Positions 6,927 to 11,596 of a stretch of DNA of 11,596 nucleotides are shown piece by piece (the first letter of the stretch is position 1; every line of letters begins with the position of its first letter). The stretch is from Pseudomonadota bacterium (GTDB taxonomy: Bacteria > Pseudomonadota > Gammaproteobacteria > Acidithiobacillales > Acidithiobacillaceae). The notes below the pieces were generated by a model. That model worked only from the letters and a program-made list of their open reading frames with translations. It did no database searches and was not told the origin of the DNA. The translations under genes and the position numbers were made by a program. The stretch spans positions 1 to 11,596 of the forward strand of contig JAKAVW010000063.1 of assembly GCA_021827445.1 (NCBI GenBank). The letters are read 5' to 3'.

Positions 6927-7956
6927 GACCGTTGGTTCGGGCTCAGGCATCGATAAGGCCAAGATCGAAGCGCACACGCGTTTGGTTGAGCAGATGCAAC
7001 GTATTTTGGGGTCTGACATCTGCGCCGCTTTTCATGATGAAAAGGTCATCGAGATCATGGTCAACGACGACGGCAAGGTACTCGTGGAACGGCACGGATC
7101 CGGCATCACGGAGCTGGGGCGGATGCCTCCTGCGAAGGTGCTGAATTTTATTGGCCTGATGGCCCACTTTCGGGAAACGACGGTGGGTAGGGACAAACCG
7201 ATTGTCGAGGGCGCGATGCCTGATGAGTTTCTCCGTGCGCGCTTCGCCGGGGCCATCCCGCCCATCATGCCGAATCCTACCTTCAGCATCCGGCTTCCGG
7301 CGCGGATGGTCTTCACGCTGGATGATTATGTCGCCAAGGGCATCATCACGCAGGGGCAGCAAGAGCACGTCATTCGCGCGGTCGAGGACAGAAAAAACAT
7401 TCTGGTGAGTGGAGGCACGAGTTCGGGCAAAACCACCATGCTCAACGCGATCCTGCACGCGATCTCCGAACGGTCGGGGTTGGACCAGAGAATTGTCCTG
7501 ATCCAGGACACCGCCGAGTTGCAATGCGCAGCACCGAACACGGTGTCCATGCTGACCTATGAGGACTCCGGCGTGGACTTCACCAAGCTCCTGAAGCTCA
7601 CGCTGCGTTACCGGCCGGACCGGATCATCGTCGGCGAAGTCCGCGACAAGGCGGCACTGGCGTTGCTGAAGGCGTGGAACACGGGTCACCCTGGGGGTCT
7701 GGCCACCCTGCATGCCAACAATCCCCAAGCGGCACTCCTGCGGCTGGATCAGCTTTGCCAAGAGGCAGGTGTGCCACCGCAAAAGGAACTGATCAACGAG
7801 GCCGTGGATTTGGTCATTCAGATTCAGCGCGACCCTGGTCATCCTGCGGGGCGCCGGATCACAGCGATGGAAGCGGTGCGATCGGGCGTCCAGGAGTCCG
7901 CTTGGAAATGTCCCCCCAGTCGACTGGCCAGAAAACGCGCGCTATACCAAAAATGA
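6919..7956 (+). CDS. trbB: TrbB, VirB11-type secretion ATPase
   Basis: A 345-aa P-loop ATPase of the VirB11/TrbB family, forming a hexamer at the cytoplasmic face of the T4SS and powering pilus assembly and transfer. Motifs: Walker A GGTSSGKTT (165-173), Asp box IQDTAELQC (195-203), Walker B RIIVGEVR (235-242), His box GHPGGLATLHANN (256-268). The N-terminal domain aligns by eye with IncP TrbB (IEIMVNDDGKVLVERHG, PIVEGAMPDEFLRARFAG, TFSIR). The start at 6919 (MSETVG) was chosen because it has a GAGG site and gives the usual TrbB length; the same frame is open to an ATG at 6763, but that extension is not TrbB-like and overlaps the RHH gene. The last 20 or so residues are basic and seem element-specific. 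The 3' end contains a GCTATACC copy (7941-7948). Confidence 0.95.
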   Translation: MSETVGSGSGIDKAKIEAHTRLVEQMQRILGSDICAAFHDEKVIEIMVNDDGKVLVERHGSGITELGRMPPAKVLNFIGLMAHFRETTVGRDKPIVEGAMPDEFLRARFAGAIPPIMPNPTFSIRLPARMVFTLDDYVAKGIITQGQQEHVIRAVEDRKNILVSGGTSSGKTTMLNAILHAISERSGLDQRIVLIQDTAELQCAAPNTVSMLTYEDSGVDFTKLLKLTLRYRPDRIIVGEVRDKAALALLKAWNTGHPGGLATLHANNPQAALLRLDQLCQEAGVPPQKELINEAVDLVIQIQRDPGHPAGRRITAMEAVRSGVQESAWKCPPSRLARKRALYQK

Positions 7957-7968
7957 GGGTGCTATACC
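7941..7968 (+). promoter_or_regulatory. Paired GCTATACC elements at the trbB-trbC junction
   Basis: Two identical octamers at 7941-7948 and 7961-7968, starting exactly 20 bp apart, so on nearly the same face of the helix. The first overlaps the trbB 3' end; the second lies in the 65-base gap before trbC. This is the arrangement expected of a regulator binding two direct repeats, or of tandem promoter elements. The following 7969-8021 also contains TATAAC at 8001-8006 without a clear -35, and a GGTGC/GCACC hairpin too weak to be a terminator. Confidence 0.45.
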
Positions 7969-8021
7969 ACTGCAGGAGCGGCACCTATTTACCTGTTCTG
8001 TATAACGAGAGGAATCAAGTC

Positions 8022-8396
8022 ATGAAGAAATTTATCCAGCGGTTTGCAGGAAACGTCGCCAAGATCGCCGCCGTCACCGCTGCCGGGATTGGCAGCGCTT
8101 TCGCCAGCACGGCGGGCGGCGGAAGCATGCCTTGGGATGGGCCTCTGAACAAGATTTATGCGGATACCCACGGGCCGCTTGCCAGCACCTTGATTGGTCT
8201 GTCGACCGTGGTTGCGGGTGGCATCTGGATCAAGGGCGAGCACGGCAAGGCCATGCACACCATCCTGGGCGTGGTGGCGGGCGCGGGCGTTATGGTCATG
8301 GGGAATAATTTTGTCACCGACCTGGGTATTGCTGGCGCCACGATTGGTGAGCATCTTCCGCTGCTGACTATCGCCATGCACGCGGTAGGTCTGTAA
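8022..8396 (+). CDS. trbC: TrbC, VirB2-type conjugative pilin precursor
   Basis: A 124-aa pilin precursor. The start at 8022 follows GAGAGGA (8007-8013); a longer reading of the same frame from 7674 is a trbB shadow. A signal peptide with basic start MKKFIQR and hydrophobic core ends at about AFA-ST (residue 28). The TrbC hallmark GGGSMPWDGPL follows at 32-42. Two hydrophobic helices lie at about 52-71 and 77-95, with a short basic loop between them (KGEHGK). In IncP systems the pilin is trimmed at both ends and cyclised by the peptidase TraF; here about 29 residues after the second helix could be a removable tail. TraF is not in the window. It lies between trbB and trbD as in other trb operons. 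Confidence 0.92.
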   Translation: MKKFIQRFAGNVAKIAAVTAAGIGSAFASTAGGGSMPWDGPLNKIYADTHGPLASTLIGLSTVVAGGIWIKGEHGKAMHTILGVVAGAGVMVMGNNFVTDLGIAGATIGEHLPLLTIAMHAVGL

Positions 8397-8404
8397 GAGC
8401 CCAC

Positions 8405-8788
8405 ATGGAAGCGCAAGGCACTCGGAGGTTGCCGATTCATGTCTCTCTGACCCGTCCGTTACTCGTGGCGGGCGGGGAAAAAGAGTGGACGCAATATAAC
8501 TGGCTCATCTGCCTCGGCATCGGTGTCATGCTCGGCCAGCCCTGGACGTTGGGCGTTATGCTGGTCGTCGCGTCCGTCGTTCAGTATTTCCTGCGCATAT
8601 CCGCCAAGAACGATCCTCAAGGCCTCGGAATTCTGGAGCGGCATTGGAAATATCAGCCGTTTTATCCGGACGCTGCGATAGATGAAGCCAAGGGCTACAA
8701 ACCGCACGAAAAGCAGGGCTTGGGCGAAGGCATCGTGGTGCAGGCGTTCAAACTGTTATCTCAAGGTAAGAAAAAAAGGGGCAAGTAA
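8405..8788 (+). CDS. trbD: TrbD, VirB3-like inner-membrane component
   Basis: A 127-aa protein of the VirB3/TrbD family, an inner-membrane part of the T4SS that works with the VirB4/TrbE ATPase. RRLPIHVSLTRPLLVAGGEKEW at residues 8-29 is the family signature. The hydrophobic hairpin follows at about 32-63 (LICLGIGVMLGQPWTLGVMLVVASVVQYFL). The remainder is soluble and charged, including LGILERHWKYQPFYPDAA. It is somewhat longer at the C-terminus than the minimal family, with a lysine-rich end. The start is 9 bases after the trbC stop with only a weak AAGAG site, suggesting coupling. It is separated from trbE by an extra gene, which is unusual. Confidence 0.88.
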   Translation: MEAQGTRRLPIHVSLTRPLLVAGGEKEWTQYNWLICLGIGVMLGQPWTLGVMLVVASVVQYFLRISAKNDPQGLGILERHWKYQPFYPDAAIDEAKGYKPHEKQGLGEGIVVQAFKLLSQGKKKRGK

Positions 8789-8790
8789 TC

Positions 8791-9147
8791 ATGTGGTATG
8801 CACTTGGACAAATCCCTGAAACCGCTATAGCGCAACAGCCGGTACCCATTGTTCGCCCCGTTCATTCTTTCGGGACGCCACATGATCTGCCGATGGCACT
8901 GAAGAAAGTCATTATGGTGCCCCGGCGGTATGACCTGAGTGTGGATGCGGCGGTGCGGTATGTCGCCCAACACATCGGTTTCCAGGTTTCCACCGTGGGA
9001 CCCGACCAGGCTCTGCTGGGTGATCACCTGCCCTTTGGCCGGCCAGTTTCCGCATATGCTTTTTTATGGGCGGCGGGAACCGCATTGCCCGGAAACATGG
9101 CGATACAGGTCAATGGTTCGGGATCCGTGCGGGTAGATACCGAGTGA
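8791..9147 (+). CDS. DotD/TraH-like N0-domain protein inserted between trbD and trbE
   Basis: A 118-aa protein starting 3 bases after trbD, with AAAAGGGG about 10 bases upstream. Residues about 40-116 resemble the N0/secretin-like domain of DotD and IncI TraH: a strand, helix VDAAVRYVAQHIGFQVSTVG, a loop with LPFGRPVSAYAFLWAAG, then strands MAIQVNGSGSVRVDTE. DotD is an outer-membrane lipoprotein of type IVB systems that helps place the outer-membrane core. Here there is no lipobox and no signal peptide; the N-terminus (residues 1-38) is proline-rich and polar. Either export uses another route, the true start is elsewhere, or the protein is cytoplasmic. The similarity is by fold pattern as I recall the family, not by alignment. 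Other STN/N0-containing proteins are possible. Confidence 0.6.
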   Translation: MWYALGQIPETAIAQQPVPIVRPVHSFGTPHDLPMALKKVIMVPRRYDLSVDAAVRYVAQHIGFQVSTVGPDQALLGDHLPFGRPVSAYAFLWAAGTALPGNMAIQVNGSGSVRVDTE

Positions 9148-9178
9148 CGCATAAGCAAGACGAAGGGAAACCCATCAG

Positions 9179-11596
9179 ATGCTGAACATTCAGGAATTTC
9201 GCAAAAAAGTCCGAGCACTTCCAGATTTGCTGAACATCGCTTATATCGTGGGACAGTACGATTTCGTTATGGGGCCGTATGCCATTGCCTTGCAGAAGGA
9301 TGGCTCTTTTCTGTCTGGATTCCGTTTTTCCGGCCCGGATCTGGAGTCCATGTCAACCAACAACATCAATGCCCTGTCGGGCACGCTCAATGCTGCCCTG
9401 GCGCGGCTCGGTAGCGGCTGGTCGGTGCATATTACGTCGATCCGGTACCCAGCCAATGGCTACATTCCAGTCCAAGACTGCTATTTCCCAGATCCGGTAT
9501 CGCAAATCATCGATGATGAACGCCGCGGTCAATATGAGCAGGAATCCGCGCACTATCTCTCGGAATACTTTTGCACGATTGCCTGGCAGACGCCGCCGGA
9601 TGCCGAGAAGGGCATGGCCGACGCCATCGTGACCCGTCCTTTTAAGAAGAAAGGACAGTCGAAGGGCATGGGCTTTGAGACGATTATCGGCAAGTACCGT
9701 CAGGATTTTGAAAACATCCTCTCTATGTTCAGTTCGCGCTGCAAAGTGGTGCCGCTCGATGAGCGGAATTTATTGACGCATATTCATGAGTGTCTGACCG
9801 GCGATCGCCATCCGGTCAATCCGCCGCATGTCCCCGCCTATCTGGACGCCCTCATCGGACGTCACGACTTCGTGGCCGGACTGGAACCTCAGCTGGATGG
9901 GCGCCATATTCGGGTTGTGACATTTATCGGCTACCCGCAAGACGGTTTTCCAGAGATTCTGGAAGGCTTGAGTAGTGTGCCGTTCCCGCTACGCTATACC
10001 ACCCGGTTCATCTTGCTTGATCCAGCGGATGCTTTGCCGCTCATCGACAAGTATCGCAAGGCATGGTTTGGTGCGCGGCACACCCTCGGTAGTCAGATCG
10101 GCGCCCAATTCACCGGTGAGGCTAGTACATCGACTTCCGAAGATACAGAGGCCGTTCGTCTGGCGTTCGACGCCCAGCAAGCCAAAGCGGATGCCTCCAG
10201 CGGTATGGTGCGTTTCGGGTATTTTACGGCGACGGTTGTCCTGCTGGATGCGGATGAAAAGGTTCTGCTGGATCGGGTGAAAAGTGTTGAAAGCTATTTG
10301 AATAATCTGGGGTTTGTCGCCAAGGTGGAGACCACGAACGCTGTGGAGGCTTTTTTGGGCAGCATCCCCGGCCACTCCTGGGAGAACGTCCGACGTCCGC
10401 TGATGCACTCGGCAAACTTCGTGGATCTGTCACCGAAGACCTCCGTATGGGCAGGTAGCGAGCGATGCCCATCGCCGCTGATGAAGCAGAGCGGAAACCT
10501 GGCTCCGGCGCTGCTCTATGCCGCCACTTCGGGCTCCACGCCGTATCGTTTCAATCTGCACGTCGGGGATGTGGGGCATGCGATGATTGTGGGGCCGACA
10601 GGCGCCGGCAAGAGCACCCTCCTGGCGCTCATGGCCGCTCAGTGGCGGCGTTACAAGGATGCCCGTGTGATTGGCTTCGACAAGGGCCGTAGCATGTATG
10701 CGCTTTGCGAAGCCGTGGGCGGCGCCCATTACGACATTGCGGGCGAACTCAGCGACCTCACCTTTGCTCCCTTGGCTGGCATCAACAAGAGCCAAGCGGA
10801 ACGGGCATTCGCGGAAGAATGGCTGGAAGCCTGTTGCGAATTGCAAGGCATGACCATTCGCTCCAGAGAGCGGGACGTGATTCATGGCGCCATAGAGGGC
10901 CTGTCACAGGAAGAGGGCCGATCCCTGACGGACGTGCGCTCTTTGCTACAGGATGAACAGATCAAGGCGGCCATCGGCTTTTATACCGGGATGGGGCGCA
11001 CAGGAACGTTGCTGGATGCGCGCGCGGATACCCTGGGCATGGACAACCGATTTACCGTCTTCGAGATGGAGCACCTGTTGACGGGCACGGAGCAGGCCAA
11101 GCTCACTACGGGGCCGGTATTGCTGTACATCTTTCATCGCATCGAGCAAATGCTGGACGGCAGCCCTACGCTGATCGAACTTGATGAGGGATGGCTTATG
11201 CTGGACAACCCGCAGTTCCTGGCAAAACTGGCGGAATGGCTGGTGACTCTGCGCAAGAAAAACGCGGCGGTCGTATTTGCCACGACATCTCTGTCCCACC
11301 TGGCGAAAAGCCCGCTGCTGCCCATTTTGAAAGAAGTCTGCCATACCAAAATCTTCCTGCCTAACGCCGAGGCCACCAGCCAGGACCTGTTGCCCATGTA
11401 CCGCGACATGGGCCTCAATGACCGGCAGGTTGAGCTGCTGCAGATGGCGACGCCCAAGAGCGATTATTACGTCTTCACCCCGGATGGCCATCGGCGGATC
11501 AACCTGGCCATGGGGCAGGTTGCCTTGGCGTTCTGTGGCGTGAGCGATCCCCGGGACGTGAAACGGATTGCGGAACTCAAGGAAAGTTATGGCCCG
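9179..11596 (+). CDS. trbE: TrbE, VirB4-type ATPase, 3' end cut by window
   Basis: 806 codons are present with no stop. The start at 9179 follows AAGGGAA (9163-9169) and gives the N-terminus MLNIQEFRKKVRALPDLLNIAY, typical of TrbE. VirB4-family ATPases energise pilin extraction and substrate transfer at the inner membrane. Motifs: Walker A GPTGAGKS at 472-479, Walker B LIELDEGW at 665-672, and a conserved C-terminal domain (KNAAVVFATTSLSHLAKS, ICHTKIFLPN-like block near 715-735). The N-terminal VirB4 domain includes PLRYTTRFI and the HxxGSxxG-like FGARHTLGSQIG. The final residues in view (DPRDVKRIAELKESYGP) match the end of IncP-type TrbE, so only about 15-20 residues lie beyond the window. 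It carries one CTTCCGAAG copy (10134-10142, encoding Ser-Glu-Asp) and one GCTATACC (9993-10000). Confidence 0.95.
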   Translation, partial: MLNIQEFRKKVRALPDLLNIAYIVGQYDFVMGPYAIALQKDGSFLSGFRFSGPDLESMSTNNINALSGTLNAALARLGSGWSVHITSIRYPANGYIPVQDCYFPDPVSQIIDDERRGQYEQESAHYLSEYFCTIAWQTPPDAEKGMADAIVTRPFKKKGQSKGMGFETIIGKYRQDFENILSMFSSRCKVVPLDERNLLTHIHECLTGDRHPVNPPHVPAYLDALIGRHDFVAGLEPQLDGRHIRVVTFIGYPQDGFPEILEGLSSVPFPLRYTTRFILLDPADALPLIDKYRKAWFGARHTLGSQIGAQFTGEASTSTSEDTEAVRLAFDAQQAKADASSGMVRFGYFTATVVLLDADEKVLLDRVKSVESYLNNLGFVAKVETTNAVEAFLGSIPGHSWENVRRPLMHSANFVDLSPKTSVWAGSERCPSPLMKQSGNLAPALLYAATSGSTPYRFNLHVGDVGHAMIVGPTGAGKSTLLALMAAQWRRYKDARVIGFDKGRSMYALCEAVGGAHYDIAGELSDLTFAPLAGINKSQAERAFAEEWLEACCELQGMTIRSRERDVIHGAIEGLSQEEGRSLTDVRSLLQDEQIKAAIGFYTGMGRTGTLLDARADTLGMDNRFTVFEMEHLLTGTEQAKLTTGPVLLYIFHRIEQMLDGSPTLIELDEGWLMLDNPQFLAKLAEWLVTLRKKNAAVVFATTSLSHLAKSPLLPILKEVCHTKIFLPNAEATSQDLLPMYRDMGLNDRQVELLQMATPKSDYYVFTPDGHRRINLAMGQVALAFCGVSDPRDVKRIAELKESYGP
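10134..10142. repeat. CTTCCGAAG motif, copy 7 (inside trbE)
   Basis: Context ACTTCCGAAGAT. It encodes Thr-Ser-Glu-Asp near residue 320, in a variable part of TrbE. Confidence 0.65.

Noticed and set aside
6943..7842. Long minus-strand open frame of 299 codons
   Set aside because: It lies wholly antisense to trbB, whose motifs are unmistakable. Its translation is arginine/histidine/glutamine-rich, as expected of a shadow frame.
9279..9632. Small + strand frame at 9279-9632 and others at 9790-10956
   Set aside because: All lie inside trbE in alternative frames. The continuous trbE frame from 9179 to the window end explains the region.
9993..10000. GCTATACC inside trbE as a regulatory site
   Set aside because: It lies deep in coding sequence and encodes the conserved Arg-Tyr-Thr-Thr of TrbE, so it is probably coincidental.

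Overview
The window is a compact, single-strand block of conjugation genes from a mobile element, either a conjugative plasmid or an integrative conjugative element. All supported genes read on the + strand, with short gaps or overlaps. The transfer proteins are of the IncP/Ti 'Trb' (P-type, T4ASS) kind typical of Proteobacteria. Base composition looks moderately GC-rich by eye. The overall feel is that of an environmental proteobacterium such as an acidithiobacillus relative, but nothing here proves the host. No integrase, replication gene, tRNA, rRNA, IS or CRISPR is visible.

Layout. (1) 2-1189: the 3' part or nearly all of a TraB-like gene, a membrane protein with an apolipoprotein N-acyltransferase/nitrilase-type catalytic domain. 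(2) 1221-2867: a 548-aa protein with a C-terminal LPD7-like domain, apparently built from duplicated modules. (3) 2887-3408: an unrecognised helical protein. (4) 3409-3557: a 149-base gap with a perfect 12-bp inverted repeat. (5) 3558-4019: a short PlsC/Aas-type acyltransferase. (6) 4032-4805: an unrecognised protein with a soluble N-terminus and a three-helix membrane C-terminus. (7) 4809-6401: a VirD2/DUF3363-type relaxase. (8) 6459-6926: a probable ribbon-helix-helix protein. (9) 6919-9178: trbB (VirB11-type ATPase), trbC (pilin), trbD (VirB3-like) and an extra DotD/TraH-like gene. (10) 9179-11596: trbE (VirB4 ATPase), cut by the window end about 15-20 residues before its expected C-terminus.

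How they fit together. The relaxase nicks the element's DNA, probably helped by the RHH protein and perhaps by the membrane protein encoded 3 bases upstream of it. TrbB and TrbE power the pilus and secretion channel, TrbC is the pilin and TrbD is an inner-membrane partner. TraB and the PlsC-like enzyme may form an envelope-lipid side activity. The coupling protein (TraG/VirD4), the pilin peptidase (TraF) and trbF-I/J/L are not in the window and presumably flank it.

Three things stand out. A 9-bp near-palindrome, CTTC(C/G)GAAG, occurs seven times, inside and between genes. A strand-biased octamer, GCTATACC, sits upstream of several genes and twice appears as a pair spaced by exactly 20 bp. The element also combines an Lnt-like TraB with an Aas-like acyltransferase, and carries a DotD-like protein inside a trb operon.
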